Origin: Rhizobium aethiopicum
GTDB taxonomy: Bacteria; Pseudomonadota; Alphaproteobacteria; Rhizobiales; Rhizobiaceae
Assembly (NCBI RefSeq): GCF_014197535.1
Contig: NZ_JACIFV010000002.1
Location: forward strand, 372,001-436,000
Length of the DNA stretch: 64,000 bases
Direction: 5' to 3'
Below, piece after piece: positions 16,559 through 26,072 of the stretch. Position 1 is the stretch's first letter. Each line of letters starts with the position of its first letter. The translations under genes and the position numbers were made by a program. The notes beneath the pieces are model-generated. The model was given only the letters and a program-made list of their open reading frames with translations. It made no database searches and was not told where the DNA came from.

Positions 16559-19372
16559 TCATTGCCCTAACCGTTCGAGGAGGTCGGGAACGTGAACCTG
16601 GTCGGTCTTGTAGTTGCCGGTCAGCATGTACATCATGATGTTGACGCCGGCCCGGTAGGCATATTCACGCTGTCCTTCATCCGAGGGCACAGTCGGCAGC
16701 ATCGGCGTGCCGTTTTCGTCGACTGCCCAGGCGCCGGCGAAATCATTGCCGGTGATCAGGATCGGCGAAACCCCATCGGCCGTCGCCGCCGATTTTTCGG
16801 TCGTTTCGCGGCCACCTTGCCGGGCCTCGATCCAAAGCGGGCTGCCGGCATAGCGGCCGGGAAAGCTCGACAGGAGATAAAAGGATTTCGTCAGCACGTG
16901 ATCTGAGGGTACCGGTTCGAGCGGCGGGATATCGAGATTGGCGAGGATTTCCTGCAGCCTCTGACCGTTGGAGCTAACATTGCCGCCATTGTCCAAAGCG
17001 CTTATCTGGTCGCGCGTATCGAAGAGCACGGTGCCGCCGTTGCGCATGTAGGCGTCGATGCGGCTGATCGCGGCCGATGACGGCATGGGCGCCGTTGCCG
17101 AAACCGGCCAATAGATGATCGGATAGAAGGTGAGTTCGTCCCTGGTGAGGTCAAGGCCGACGGGCGGCGCCGGCTCCAGCGTCGTGCGGAAGGTAAGGAA
17201 CTGGGTCAAACCCTCAAGGCCGCGCTCGGATATATTGTCGACTTCCTGCTCGCCGGTGACGACATAGGCGAGATGCGTGTTGTCAAGCCTCTGCAGAATG
17301 AGGTCGTCATCGGGCCGGGAGTCGTTGGCTTGAAGTGCGCCGGGCTGCAGCAGGAAGCCTGCGCCGACTATGACTGCGATCACGCCCATGGTGCGAGCGG
17401 CCGGGCGCAATCGCGAGAAAGCGCCGTTCATGAAGAGGACGACCAGGCTGTCGGCGAGCAGCAGCAGAAAGGCGACCAGGAAAAGAGCCGGCTTTGCCGA
17501 CCAGCTTTCGCCGCCGATCAAGCCTTCGCGCACGGCATTGGTTCCAGCGGTATCGAGCGGCTTCAGTTCGGCGTTCTCGGGCAGCACGTTCAATGAGGTG
17601 AAACCATCTTCCGAACCGTAGAGGCCGGGCGGATTGTCGAAATCCGCCGTCGGTTCGGCTCCGGCCCTGGGGATCAGAGGTCGCGCCGAGCCAGTCTCGG
17701 AGACGAGCACGCCCTTGGCCGTCAGCATGCGGTAGGGCGGAAGGGTCTCGGAGACACGCGCGCTGCTGCGCGCCTCGGACGTCACACCGCCTGAGCGCGA
17801 TATCTGCAGGAGGTGACGCAGCATATCGACGAAAGTGCCCGAGATCGGCAGATCGGACCAGGTCGCTTCCGCGGTCACGTGGAAGAGGACGATCTGGCCG
17901 GATGCCAGCTGCTTCATCGTCACCAGCGGCGTGCCGTCGGCGAGGCTCGCCCAGGTGCGTTCGGCAAGGTCGGGTGTCGGCTCGGCGAGCACCTGCCGTT
18001 TGACGACTACATCGGCGGGACGCGGTATGCCCGCGAAGGGGCCGATGCTCGGAAATTCGGCCAGCGACTGCGGTTCGCTCCAGGACAAGGTTCCGCCCAG
18101 CGCCCGTTCTCCCTGGCGGAGGATGACGGGAATAAGCGGATCGTCGGCAGGTGCCGCCGCCATGCGCGGGCCGGCGAAACGCAGGAGCATGCCACCATTC
18201 GATATCCAGCGTGTCAGAGGTTCGTAGGTCTCCTCCGGCAGGCGGCCGATATCGGCCATGATGATGATCGAAGGGTTGCTGGCGAGAAGTTTCGGTATCG
18301 CGACCGCCAGATCGGAATCGCTGGGCTGGATGATGTCCGCATAGGGCTGCAGCGCCCGCTGGATATAGTAGAGCGGCGAGAGCAGCGGCTGGAATTCATC
18401 GGCTCCGGTACCGGACAGCAGGACGACGCGGCGGCGCTTGAATGCGTCGTCGAGAAGGTGGACCGCGCCCGCCGTCGCGCCGTTGTCGACGCTGATGCGG
18501 GCGAAATCGTTGCGCATCTCGAAGGGAGCGGTGATCGAACTCGTGGCGACGCTCTGGCCGGGACGGAAATCCACCCTGCCGTTGGCAATCGAGCGGCCCT
18601 GGGCATCGACGGCGTTCAGCGCAACAGATGCGGCGCGCGAACTATCGAGCCGCGTGACCTTGACGGTCATGGCATCGGCCGCATTGCTGGCCGCAGTGAC
18701 GGCAACCGTCTTCGTGGCATCGCCCTCGATCAGGCGCAGATCAGCGGGCTGGAGCTCTGCGAGCCTGCGCACCGTCGGATCATCGGCTTTGGCGGCGGCG
18801 CCGTCGGTCAGGAAGGCGAGGGTGCCGGGCTTGACGCCGTTGAGCGCCGCGCGCAGCGCCTGGAAGGCGCGCTCGCGATCGGGGACCAGCGGCCGCGGCT
18901 CGGCAGCCCGCAGCTTGTCGCGGGCAATCGCTGCCGTGCCGGGCACGGCATCGTTTGTGGGATCGGCGGTGAAGGCGATCGCTACCGGCGTGCCGGCGGA
19001 TTCGGCATCGTCCACCAGCGCGTCGGCGGTCTGGACGCGCTGCTCCCAATCGGGCGATGCCGCCCAGCCGTTGTCGACGAAGAGGACGAGCGGGCCGCCC
19101 GATGCCAGAGAATTGGTGCGCGGATTGAAGACCGGATCGGCAATCGCAAAGATGATGATGGCGGCGAGCAGCATGCGCAGAAGCGTCAGCCACCAGGGGC
19201 TTTGCGCCGGCGTTTCCTCGCGTTTCAGCACCGACGCAAGGATCTTCAGCGGTGGAAAGACCTCCGTTTTCGGACGGGGCGGTGTCAGCCGCAACAGCCA
19301 CCAGATGACCGGCAAGGCGATCAGGGCGCCGAGAATGGCGGGATAGGCGAAAGCGAAGGGAAGGGCGTTCAT
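16559..19372 (-). CDS. BatA/DUF4159-type membrane protein (937 aa)
   Basis: The N-terminus has the BatA-like helices (FAYPAILGALIALPVIWWLLRLTPPRP and LLRMLLAAIIIFAIADPVF) seen in Bat aerotolerance proteins. A vWA-like region follows (about 90-215, PLVLFVDNGWAASPDW, with the metal site not fully conserved). A central transmembrane helix pair lies near 625-680 (ALFLVAFLLLLADSLVVLFMNG, MGVIAVIVGAGFLLQPGAL). The C-terminal domain is DUF4159 (LAYVVTGEQEVDNISERGLEGLTQFLTFRTTLEP, YPIIYWPVSA). It overlaps the DUF58 gene by 4 nt (ATGA). The MoxR-DUF58-vWA grouping is thought to fold or assemble other proteins; the client here is not known. Confidence 0.85.
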   Translation of the reverse strand: MNALPFAFAYPAILGALIALPVIWWLLRLTPPRPKTEVFPPLKILASVLKREETPAQSPWWLTLLRMLLAAIIIFAIADPVFNPRTNSLASGGPLVLFVDNGWAASPDWEQRVQTADALVDDAESAGTPVAIAFTADPTNDAVPGTAAIARDKLRAAEPRPLVPDRERAFQALRAALNGVKPGTLAFLTDGAAAKADDPTVRRLAELQPADLRLIEGDATKTVAVTAASNAADAMTVKVTRLDSSRAASVALNAVDAQGRSIANGRVDFRPGQSVATSSITAPFEMRNDFARISVDNGATAGAVHLLDDAFKRRRVVLLSGTGADEFQPLLSPLYYIQRALQPYADIIQPSDSDLAVAIPKLLASNPSIIIMADIGRLPEETYEPLTRWISNGGMLLRFAGPRMAAAPADDPLIPVILRQGERALGGTLSWSEPQSLAEFPSIGPFAGIPRPADVVVKRQVLAEPTPDLAERTWASLADGTPLVTMKQLASGQIVLFHVTAEATWSDLPISGTFVDMLRHLLQISRSGGVTSEARSSARVSETLPPYRMLTAKGVLVSETGSARPLIPRAGAEPTADFDNPPGLYGSEDGFTSLNVLPENAELKPLDTAGTNAVREGLIGGESWSAKPALFLVAFLLLLADSLVVLFMNGAFSRLRPAARTMGVIAVIVGAGFLLQPGALQANDSRPDDDLILQRLDNTHLAYVVTGEQEVDNISERGLEGLTQFLTFRTTLEPAPPVGLDLTRDELTFYPIIYWPVSATAPMPSSAAISRIDAYMRNGGTVLFDTRDQISALDNGGNVSSNGQRLQEILANLDIPPLEPVPSDHVLTKSFYLLSSFPGRYAGSPLWIEARQGGRETTEKSAATADGVSPILITGNDFAGAWAVDENGTPMLPTVPSDEGQREYAYRAGVNIMMYMLTGNYKTDQVHVPDLLERLGQ

Positions 19373-20289
19373 AGCAGCCCCCCATGCGTTGCCTTGGCCG
19401 GCATGCCGGACAGGTACATGTGGACCGCAACCAACGCCTCCGAGGCAAGATGATCGGTGCGGTGGGTCGTAAAGGTCCAGCCGAGATGGCGCAGCGACTG
19501 GCCGAGGCTGTCCCTGCGGGCGAGGTAGGCGTTACGATAGGTATCGCGGATGTGTTCGGCGCGGCCGGAGATGAGCTTGGCGCCGGTCTCCGGATCGATG
19601 AATTCGGTGCGGCCGCTATAGGGAAAGATCTCTTCGGCGGGATCTGCTATCTCGACCACATGGCCGTGCAGGCCGCGGCGGGCAAGCGGGCCGAGCCGCT
19701 CCATGATAACAGGAGCGTCGTCGAGGAAATCGCCGATGAGCACGAGGTCGCTCCAGCCGCGGATCATTCCCGTTTCCGGCAGTCCGCCGGTCAGCGGCGC
19801 GTGCATGAGCGCCGATGCCAGGCGTTCGGCGGCGTTGCGGGTAGAGACGGGTTCCATGATGCCGGGGCAGCCGATGCGCTCGCCGGAGCGGGCGAGGATT
19901 TCCGCAAGCGCCAGCATCACGACCAGCGCCCGGCTTTCCTTGGAGACGCTACCGTAGCTCGACTTGTACATCATCGAGGGCGACATGTCGCACCAGAGCC
20001 AGATCGTGTGCGCCGCCTCCCATTCGCGCTCACGCACATAGGTGTGGTCGTCGCGGGCTGAGCGGCGCCAATCGATGCGCGACAGGCTCTCGCCCTCGGC
20101 ATAGGGTCGGAACTGCCAGAAATTCTCGCCGATGCCGCGCTTGCGGCGGCCGTGCCAGCCGGCAATCACCGTATTGGCGATGCGCTTGGCCTCCACCAGG
20201 CAGTCCGGCATCAGCGAGGCCCGCTGCCTGGCGCGGGAAAGGGCATCGCTGCCTGACGTCGGGTTGACGGTCTGTCCGATAGATGCCAC
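19369..20289 (-). CDS. DUF58 domain protein (306 aa)
   Basis: DUF58 proteins are the usual partners of MoxR ATPases. The signature GIGENFWQFRPYAEGESLSRIDWRRSAR is visible at about residues 52-79, followed by a degenerate vWA-like fold (WLWCDMSPSM, SDLVLIGDFLDD). There are no transmembrane segments. The start is GTG at 20289 with AAGGAAG 6 nt upstream. The gene begins 13 nt after the moxR stop, and its stop overlaps the DUF4159 start. Its role is probably to link the AAA+ ATPase to the membrane proteins encoded next; this is inferred from operon conservation. Confidence 0.9.
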   Translation of the reverse strand: MASIGQTVNPTSGSDALSRARQRASLMPDCLVEAKRIANTVIAGWHGRRKRGIGENFWQFRPYAEGESLSRIDWRRSARDDHTYVREREWEAAHTIWLWCDMSPSMMYKSSYGSVSKESRALVVMLALAEILARSGERIGCPGIMEPVSTRNAAERLASALMHAPLTGGLPETGMIRGWSDLVLIGDFLDDAPVIMERLGPLARRGLHGHVVEIADPAEEIFPYSGRTEFIDPETGAKLISGRAEHIRDTYRNAYLARRDSLGQSLRHLGWTFTTHRTDHLASEALVAVHMYLSGMPAKATHGGLL

Positions 20290-20302
20290 GCGTCCGGCTT
20301 CC

Positions 20303-21307
20303 TTATCCCTTTGCCTGCCTGACCAGTCCGGCGATGACGTCGCGCACCGACATGCCTTCGGCGCGGGCGGCGAAAGTCAGCGCCATGCGGTGCTGAAGAA
20401 TCGGTTCGGCAAGCGCGAAGATATCATCGAGGGACGGGGCGAGGCGGCCCTCGTAGAGCGCGCGGGCGCGCGCGCAGAGCATCATCGCCTGGCCGGCGCG
20501 CGGGCCCGGACCCCAGGCGACGTTCTTGTCGGTCGAGGCATTCCCCTGGCCGGGGCGGGCGGATCGCACCAGCGAAAGGATGGCGTCGACGACCGTCTCG
20601 CTCACCGGCATCTGACGCACCAGCGTCTGGATTTCGATCAGCCGCTGCGCATCGATGATGGCTTCCGGCCGGGTTTCGCCAAGGCCTGTGGTCTCGAGCA
20701 GGATCTGTCGCTCGGCGGCGAGCTCGGGATAGTTGACGTCGACCTGCAGCAGGAAGCGATCGAGCTGGGCCTCGGGCAGGGGATAGGTGCCTTCCTGCTC
20801 CAGCGGATTCTGGGTGGCGAGCACGTGGAAGGGAGCCGGCAGGTCATAGCGCTGGCCGGCGATGGTGATGTGATATTCCTGCATCGCCTGCAGAAGTGCC
20901 GACTGTGTGCGCGGAGAGGCGCGGTTGATTTCGTCGGCCATCAGGAGCTGGGCGAAGACCGGGCCTTTGATGAAACGGAAGGAACGGCGGCCGCTGTCGT
21001 CCTGATCCATCACCTCGGAGCCGAGAATATCCGAAGGCATCAGGTCGGGTGTGAACTGGATGCGGTTGGCAGCAAGGCCCAGCACCTCGCCGAGCGTCGT
21101 CACCAGCCTGGTCTTGGCAAGGCCGGGGACGCCGACGAGCAGGGCATGACCGCCTGACAGCACAGCAAGAATGGTGTTCTCGACGACGCTTTCCTGACCG
21201 AAGATCACTTTCGAGACTTCCCCGCGGATGGCGGCGATATCGGAGAGCGCCCTTTCGGCGGCGGCGACGATCGCCTTTTCATCGAGGCTGGCTTCGGTCT
21301 TCATCAT
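20303..21307 (-). CDS. moxR: MoxR-family AAA+ ATPase (334 aa)
   Basis: Cytosolic AAA+ chaperone-like ATPase. Walker A is GVPGLAKT and Walker B is LLMADEINRAS. Sensor and pore-side elements follow: LLQAMQEYHITIAGQRYDLPAPFHVLATQNPLEQEGTYPLPEAQLDRF is the MoxR hallmark region. The C-terminal lid is present. The start is uncertain: I used ATG at 21307; an upstream TTG (21325), ATG (21319) and a GTG with GGAG at good spacing (21313) are in frame. It is the first gene of a five-gene minus-strand operon and is divergent from the DUF1285 gene across a spacer of about 165 bp. Confidence 0.92.
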   Translation of the reverse strand: MMKTEASLDEKAIVAAAERALSDIAAIRGEVSKVIFGQESVVENTILAVLSGGHALLVGVPGLAKTRLVTTLGEVLGLAANRIQFTPDLMPSDILGSEVMDQDDSGRRSFRFIKGPVFAQLLMADEINRASPRTQSALLQAMQEYHITIAGQRYDLPAPFHVLATQNPLEQEGTYPLPEAQLDRFLLQVDVNYPELAAERQILLETTGLGETRPEAIIDAQRLIEIQTLVRQMPVSETVVDAILSLVRSARPGQGNASTDKNVAWGPGPRAGQAMMLCARARALYEGRLAPSLDDIFALAEPILQHRMALTFAARAEGMSVRDVIAGLVRQAKG

Positions 21308-21471
21308 ACCCACGGGCATCTCCAACGGCTGAAATCATTCGGCAGCGAATCGGCGGACTTATACATCTGCCTCATACTCGATAGAGTTATGGAGATGCGA
21401 CGGGCTGACAAGTTCGTTACGAATGACTATCTCGTGACTTCACTTCGTTAAGGACAAACCGGGACGGAAGA

Positions 21472-22095
21472 ATGGCAGCCGAAGAAATCAGCGGACAGGC
21501 GGATGCGGCGGGGCTTGCCGCGCTCATCTCGCGCGCGTCTGCCGAAAACAGCGGTAAAAAACGCGGGCTACCACCGGTCGAGCGGTGGAATCCGCCTTTC
21601 TGCGGTGATATCGACATGGAGATCAGGGCCGACGGCACCTGGTTCTACATGGGTACGCCGATCGGCCGACCGGCGCTGGTGCGGCTGTTTTCGACGGTCC
21701 TGCGCAAAGACGAGGACGAAAAGACTTATCTCGTAACTCCTGTGGAAAAGGTCGGGATCAGGGTCATCGACGCGCCGTTCATCGCTGTGGAGATGAGCGT
21801 GACTGTGCGCGAGGGCCGCCAGGTGCTCACATTCCGCACCAATGTCGGTGATGTCGTCGAGGCGGGAGGAGAGCATCGGCTGCGCTTTGCAATTGCGGGC
21901 GGCAATGCCGAATTGAAACCCTATCTGCATGTGCGCGGGCGGCTGGAGGCGCTGGTGTCACGCGCGGTGATGTATGAACTGGTCGCGCTCGGCGAGACGC
22001 TCGAGGTGGAGGGGCAGGCGATGTTTGCCGTTCGCTCCGCCGGAGGGGTCTTCCCCGTCATGCCGGCCGATGAACTGGATGCGCTTAGCCGATGA
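21472..22095 (+). CDS. DUF1285 family protein (207 aa)
   Basis: Soluble protein. The segment PPVERWNPPFCGDIDMEIRADGTWFYMGTPIGRPALVRLFSTVLRKDEDE is the recognised DUF1285 core. Later blocks (TPVEKVGIRVIDAPFIAVEM, FRTNVGDVVEAG) complete the two-domain fold. Function is not established. It opens an operon with a NUDIX pyrophosphatase and cca; its stop overlaps the NUDIX start by 4 nt. The conserved link with cca in alphaproteobacteria suggests an RNA or nucleotide-related role, which is inference. Confidence 0.85.
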   Translation: MAAEEISGQADAAGLAALISRASAENSGKKRGLPPVERWNPPFCGDIDMEIRADGTWFYMGTPIGRPALVRLFSTVLRKDEDEKTYLVTPVEKVGIRVIDAPFIAVEMSVTVREGRQVLTFRTNVGDVVEAGGEHRLRFAIAGGNAELKPYLHVRGRLEALVSRAVMYELVALGETLEVEGQAMFAVRSAGGVFPVMPADELDALSR

Positions 22096-22742
22096 ACGAT
22101 GCGATCACCCAACGTTATCCGCTGTTCTCAGCAGCCGAATTCCGCCGCCGCGCGCTCAACCAGAACGGCGGGCCGGTGGATCATGCCTGGCGCGATCACG
22201 GCGACCATGTCCTCAATCCTGATATCGTGGAGGAGGTGGCGACCTTCAAGCTGCGCGACGCCGCGGTGCTCGTGCCTGTCGTCGACGATGGCCAGGAAGC
22301 GCGTGTGATTTTCACCAAGCGCACGACGACGCTGCGCAAACATTCCGGCCAGATCGCCTTTCCCGGCGGCTCGATCGATCCGGCCGATATCTCGCCCGAA
22401 ATGGCGGCGATCCGCGAGACGGAGGAGGAGATCGGCCTGGCCGGTTCCTTCGTCGAGACGGTCGGCAGGCTGCCGAACTATCTCGCCTCGACCGGTTTCC
22501 GCATTACTCCCGTACTCGGCGTCGTCAAGCGGGGTTTCGCGTTGAGGCTCAATCCGGCCGAGGTGGACGACGTGTTCGAGGTGCCGCTTTCCTTCCTGAT
22601 GAATCCGGCCAATCACCGCCGCGACAGGCGCGTCATCGACGGCATCGACCGGCATTTCTACCGCATGCCCTATGAAACCAGGATGATCTGGGGCATCACC
22701 GCCGGCATCGTCCGCACGCTCTACGAAAGGCTTTATGCATGA
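22092..22742 (+). CDS. NUDIX CoA pyrophosphatase-type hydrolase (216 aa)
   Basis: Carries both the NUDIX box (FPGGSIDPADISPEMAAIRE then TEEEIGL) and the preceding UPF0035 motif (RTTTLRKHSGQIAF), the combination seen in CoA pyrophosphatases that cut CoA to phosphopantetheine and 3',5'-ADP. The metal-binding Glu residues are intact. It overlaps DUF1285 upstream (ATGA) and cca downstream (ATGA), so the three are translated as a coupled operon. Activity on CoA is inferred from family motifs only. Confidence 0.88.
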   Translation: MNDAITQRYPLFSAAEFRRRALNQNGGPVDHAWRDHGDHVLNPDIVEEVATFKLRDAAVLVPVVDDGQEARVIFTKRTTTLRKHSGQIAFPGGSIDPADISPEMAAIRETEEEIGLAGSFVETVGRLPNYLASTGFRITPVLGVVKRGFALRLNPAEVDDVFEVPLSFLMNPANHRRDRRVIDGIDRHFYRMPYETRMIWGITAGIVRTLYERLYA

Positions 22743-23992
22743 CCGGCATTGCCGACCAAGCATGGTTCCGCGACCCGGCTCTCGGCCGGGTCCTTGCGCT
22801 TACCAATGCCGATGCGGGGGAAGGGCGAGTGGTCGGCGGCGCGGTGCGCAACAGCCTGATGGGCCTGCCGGTCAGTGATATCGACATCGCCACCACGCTG
22901 AGGCCTGAGATCGTCATGGAGCGGGCGGTGGCGGCCGGCATCAAGGCGGTGCCGACAGGACTGCAGCACGGCACGGTGACGCTCGTCATCGATGGCAAGC
23001 CTTTCGAGGTGACGACGCTGCGTACCGACGTGGAAACCGATGGGCGCCACGCCAAGGTCGCTTTCAGCACCGACTGGAAGGCCGATGCCGAACGGCGAGA
23101 TCTGACAATCAACGCGCTCTATGCCGATGCCGAGGGCGAAGTGGTTGATCTCGTCGGCGGACTTGCCGATATCGAAACGCGCAACATCCGCTTCATCGGC
23201 GATGCGGCAAGGCGTATTGCCGAGGACCATCTGCGCATTCTGCGCTTCTTCCGTTTTTTTGCCTATTACGGCTCCGGGCGGCCCGATGCGGAGGGCTTGA
23301 AGGCCTGTGCGGCGGCGCGGTCGAAACTCAAGACGCTGTCGGCCGAACGCGTCTGGTCGGAGCTCAGAAAACTGCTCGGTGCTGCCGATCCCGGCCGGGC
23401 ACTTCTCTGGATGCGGCAGGTGGCGGTGTTGACGGAAATTCTGCCGGAATCGGAACGTTGGGGGATCGATGCCATCCCTTCGCTTGTCGCCACCGAGAAG
23501 GCGCTCGGCTGGACGCCTGATCCGCTGCTGCGCCTTATGGCCATCGTGCCGCCCGATGCGGCGCGGTTGGAGGCGCTTGCGGCCCGGCTGAAACTCTCCA
23601 ATGCGGAAGCGGCCACTCTCAAGGCCTGGGCGATGGCGGCGCCGATCAACGATGAAATCTCGCCGGCTGCTTTCGAACGGCTGCTTTACCGTAACGGCCT
23701 CGACGGCATCGTGACCCGACTGAAGCTTGCCCTTGCCGTTGCACGCGGCAAGGCTGAGGGCGATCTTGGCGAAATGGCGCGTTCGGCGCGGCTCGGCAAG
23801 CTCATGGATCAGGCCGCGAACTGGAAGAAGCCGCAGTTTCCTCTGAATGGCGGCGACGTGCTTGCGGCGGGCGTCGCATCCGGCCCTCGCGTCGGCGAAC
23901 TGCTTGCGGTGCTGGAAAATCAGTGGGTGGAGGAAAATTTCATCTCGGATCGGACGGCGCTGCTCGCCCGGCTGCAGGAACGCGCGCAATAG
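22739..23992 (+). CDS. cca: CCA-adding tRNA nucleotidyltransferase, class II (417 aa)
   Basis: Adds or repairs the CCA 3' end of tRNAs, or acts as a poly(A) polymerase-like enzyme in the same superfamily. The catalytic head shows VVGGAVRNSLMGLPVSDIDIA with the metal-binding Asp47 and Asp49, then FEVTTLR and AERRDLTINALY (motif C). RRIAEDHLRILRFFRFF belongs to the neck domain. The C-terminal helical body is present and the length is normal. It starts by a 4-nt overlap with the NUDIX gene. Cca is preferred over PcnB because of the neck motif and the alphaproteobacterial length. Confidence 0.9.
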   Translation: MTGIADQAWFRDPALGRVLALTNADAGEGRVVGGAVRNSLMGLPVSDIDIATTLRPEIVMERAVAAGIKAVPTGLQHGTVTLVIDGKPFEVTTLRTDVETDGRHAKVAFSTDWKADAERRDLTINALYADAEGEVVDLVGGLADIETRNIRFIGDAARRIAEDHLRILRFFRFFAYYGSGRPDAEGLKACAAARSKLKTLSAERVWSELRKLLGAADPGRALLWMRQVAVLTEILPESERWGIDAIPSLVATEKALGWTPDPLLRLMAIVPPDAARLEALAARLKLSNAEAATLKAWAMAAPINDEISPAAFERLLYRNGLDGIVTRLKLALAVARGKAEGDLGEMARSARLGKLMDQAANWKKPQFPLNGGDVLAAGVASGPRVGELLAVLENQWVEENFISDRTALLARLQERAQ

Positions 23993-24064
23993 TCGACATC
24001 GCGTCGCATCGGATGGATGCGGGCGCGGCTTCGATCGTTGTTGCCAGCACTCGGTGACCGGCCG

Positions 24065-24250
24065 TCAGGCGGCGGTGGCTTCGTCGCGGATGCGTGCCTT
24101 GATGTTATCAACCATGTTTTCGCGTATGATCGTTTCACCGTGAGCAGTCTTCAGGTGCTCGACTGCGCGGCGAACCACCTCTGCGTCATTATCCGCCCGG
24201 GTGTGCCAGGCACAGCCGGGAACGAGCGTGCCGCATTCGAAAAGTCGCAT
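24065..24250 (-). CDS. DUF1059 family small protein (61 aa)
   Basis: MRLFECGTLVPGCAWHTRAD starts at 24250 with a GAGGAGAAAA ribosome binding site. Two Cys and one His in the first 16 residues (CGTLVPGCAWH) are the family signature and could bind a metal. The second half is a helix (EVVRRAVEHLKTAHGE). Function is unknown in the family. It follows another small minus-strand gene with a gap of about 110 bp. Confidence 0.8.
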   Translation of the reverse strand: MRLFECGTLVPGCAWHTRADNDAEVVRRAVEHLKTAHGETIIRENMVDNIKARIRDEATAA

Positions 24251-24363
24251 GGTTTTCTCCTCTGTCTGGGACGCAACGGCCATCGCGCTTTCACGCGATT
24301 GATGAAATGTACGTGCGAAGAGAAGGTTCCGGTCGGCAGGAGGTGGCGACCGGACAAGGCGGT

Positions 24364-24627
24364 TCAGTCGGGCATTGCCCAAGCTTTGTAGGTTTCCGAG
24401 AGATGGCCGGGCGTGTTGCTGTTGGCTGCGTCATTCTGCAGATCCTCCGGCGACTTTCCGCCGGCCAGCTGCAGCTTGACCTGCTCGATGAAGCAGCACA
24501 GCGGCAGATCGGAGCCACTCTTGGCCCGCAGTTTCTCGGCAATGCGGATCAGGAACTCGGGTGTGTCGATGGCACGGAATGTTTCCTGGGCATCCGTGGA
24601 CGCAGGCGAGCCGCTTTTTGTCGTCAT
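24364..24627 (-). CDS. Small hypothetical protein (87 aa)
   Basis: I do not recognise a family. The start MTTKSGSPAS at 24627 has a strong GGAGGA ribosome binding site. The sequence is mainly helical (ETFRAIDTPEFLIRIAEKLRAK) with two adjacent Cys (LPLCCFIEQVKLQ). It is cytosolic, with no signal or membrane segment. It lies upstream of the DUF1059 gene on the same strand and may be co-transcribed. Confidence 0.65.
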   Translation of the reverse strand: MTTKSGSPASTDAQETFRAIDTPEFLIRIAEKLRAKSGSDLPLCCFIEQVKLQLAGGKSPEDLQNDAANSNTPGHLSETYKAWAMPD

Positions 24628-24729
24628 GACAATCCTCCTCCGATTGTTACGCACGTACATATAAAGTTAGGACTCACTGAATTTTTATGAAGGTCCCTCA
24701 GCTCGAATTATCGATGAGATTTTACAGTC

Positions 24730-25641
24730 TCACGGCCAGCGCACGACAGGCGGCAACGACGAGAGAATGGATTCCACGTTGCCGCCGGTCTTCAGGCCGA
24801 AGATCGTGCCGCGATCATACAGCAGATTGAATTCGACGTAACGGCCTCGGCGGATCAACTGTTCGTCACGATCGGCTTCCGTCCATGGCTTGTTGAAGTT
24901 GGAGCGAACGATCTTCGGATAGACCATGGCGAAAGCCCTGCCGACATCGCGCGTGAAGGCGAAATCGGCGTCCCAGCCGCCGGCTTCCTCGCTCGAATGC
25001 AGCCAGTCATAGAAGATGCCGCCGATGCCGCGGGGCTCGTTGCGGTGCTTCAGGAAGAAGTAGTCGTCGCACCAGGCCTTGTAGGCGCCGTAATCGGCGA
25101 CGGCGTGATTGCGGCAGGCGATCTCCATGGCCTTGTGGAAGAGCTGGCTGTCCTCGTCCTCCTGGGTGCGGCGGCGCGACAGCACCGGCGTCAGATCGGC
25201 GCCACCCCCGAACCAGCGGCTTGTCGTGACCACCATGCGCGTGTTCATATGGACAGCCGGAACGTTGGGGTTGACGGGATGGGCGATCAGCGAGATGCCC
25301 GAGGCCCAGAAGCGCGGGTCGTCCTTGGCGCCCGGTATCTGCGCCCGGAACTCCGGAGAGAATTCGCCATGGACCGTTGATGTATGGACACCGACCTTTT
25401 CAAAGACGCGGCCTTCCATCATCGACATGCGGCCACCGCCGCCGGCGCCTTCTTCACGCGACCACTCCTTGGCGACGAAGCGGCCTGGCTCATGATCGGA
25501 GAGGGGGCCTTGCAACTCGTCTTCGAGAGCTTCGAAGGAGGCGCAGATCGTATCGCGCAGCCCTTCGAACCAGTTGCGGGCGGCCGTCTTCTTCTCTTCG
25601 ATATTCTCAGGCAAGCCGATTGGCAGTTCCGGTCTTTCCAT
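24730..25641 (-). CDS. hemF: Oxygen-dependent coproporphyrinogen III oxidase
   Basis: Converts coproporphyrinogen III to protoporphyrinogen IX using O2, in the cytosol. The 303-aa length is normal. Signature blocks are visible: [43 protein letters not shown], and the C-terminal [14 protein letters not shown] followed by [17 protein letters not shown]. Start at ATG 25641. The gene stands alone. The anaerobic route enzyme HemN is not in the window. Confidence 0.97.
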   Translation of the reverse strand: MERPELPIGLPENIEEKKTAARNWFEGLRDTICASFEALEDELQGPLSDHEPGRFVAKEWSREEGAGGGGRMSMMEGRVFEKVGVHTSTVHGEFSPEFRAQIPGAKDDPRFWASGISLIAHPVNPNVPAVHMNTRMVVTTSRWFGGGADLTPVLSRRRTQEDEDSQLFHKAMEIACRNHAVADYGAYKAWCDDYFFLKHRNEPRGIGGIFYDWLHSSEEAGGWDADFAFTRDVGRAFAMVYPKIVRSNFNKPWTEADRDEQLIRRGRYVEFNLLYDRGTIFGLKTGGNVESILSSLPPVVRWP

Positions 25642-25808
25642 GTCACGCCTCCGCGGCCGGCATCCGTTGAGGATGCGACTCGCTCATTCCTTGTTACCCG
25701 CCACATCTAGCAGGCGACGCCGCCCCTCGCCAAGCTGCGGCCAAGGCATCGAGATTCGACTCGCAAAACAAGGGTTTCGATACTATCTTTTCGACAGAGG
25801 TAGGGTTG

Positions 25809-26069
25809 ATGGCAAAAATTCCAGGACCTCCGTCCTTCGACGGTCTGAAACGCAGAATGGCGAGACACCGGGCGGAAAATCCTGCCCGTAAGAAAGACCA
25901 TTTCGTGCGTGAGACATATTGCCTCGGCCTCCTCGACGCCCGCGCCAAGGCGCGCGAATGGTTCGACGAATATCCGAAAGCCGCCTATTGGACCGAGGTG
26001 GAAAGCTGGCGTCAGCTCGACGGTGACCAAATCGAATTCACCATGCGCCGCCTGCCTTCGGCCGACTGA
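25809..26069 (+). CDS. Small hypothetical protein (86 aa)
   Basis: ATG at 25809 follows GAGGTAGGG. I do not recognise a named domain. It is basic and soluble, with a C-terminal segment rich in aromatic residues (AREWFDEYPKAAYWTEVESWRQLDGDQIEFTMRR). It is convergent with the Na/Pi transporter gene, with 3 nt between the two stops. Codon use resembles the flanking genes. A real gene is likely from the ribosome binding site and coding bias. Confidence 0.7.
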   Translation: MAKIPGPPSFDGLKRRMARHRAENPARKKDHFVRETYCLGLLDARAKAREWFDEYPKAAYWTEVESWRQLDGDQIEFTMRRLPSAD

Positions 26070-26072
26070 CCG

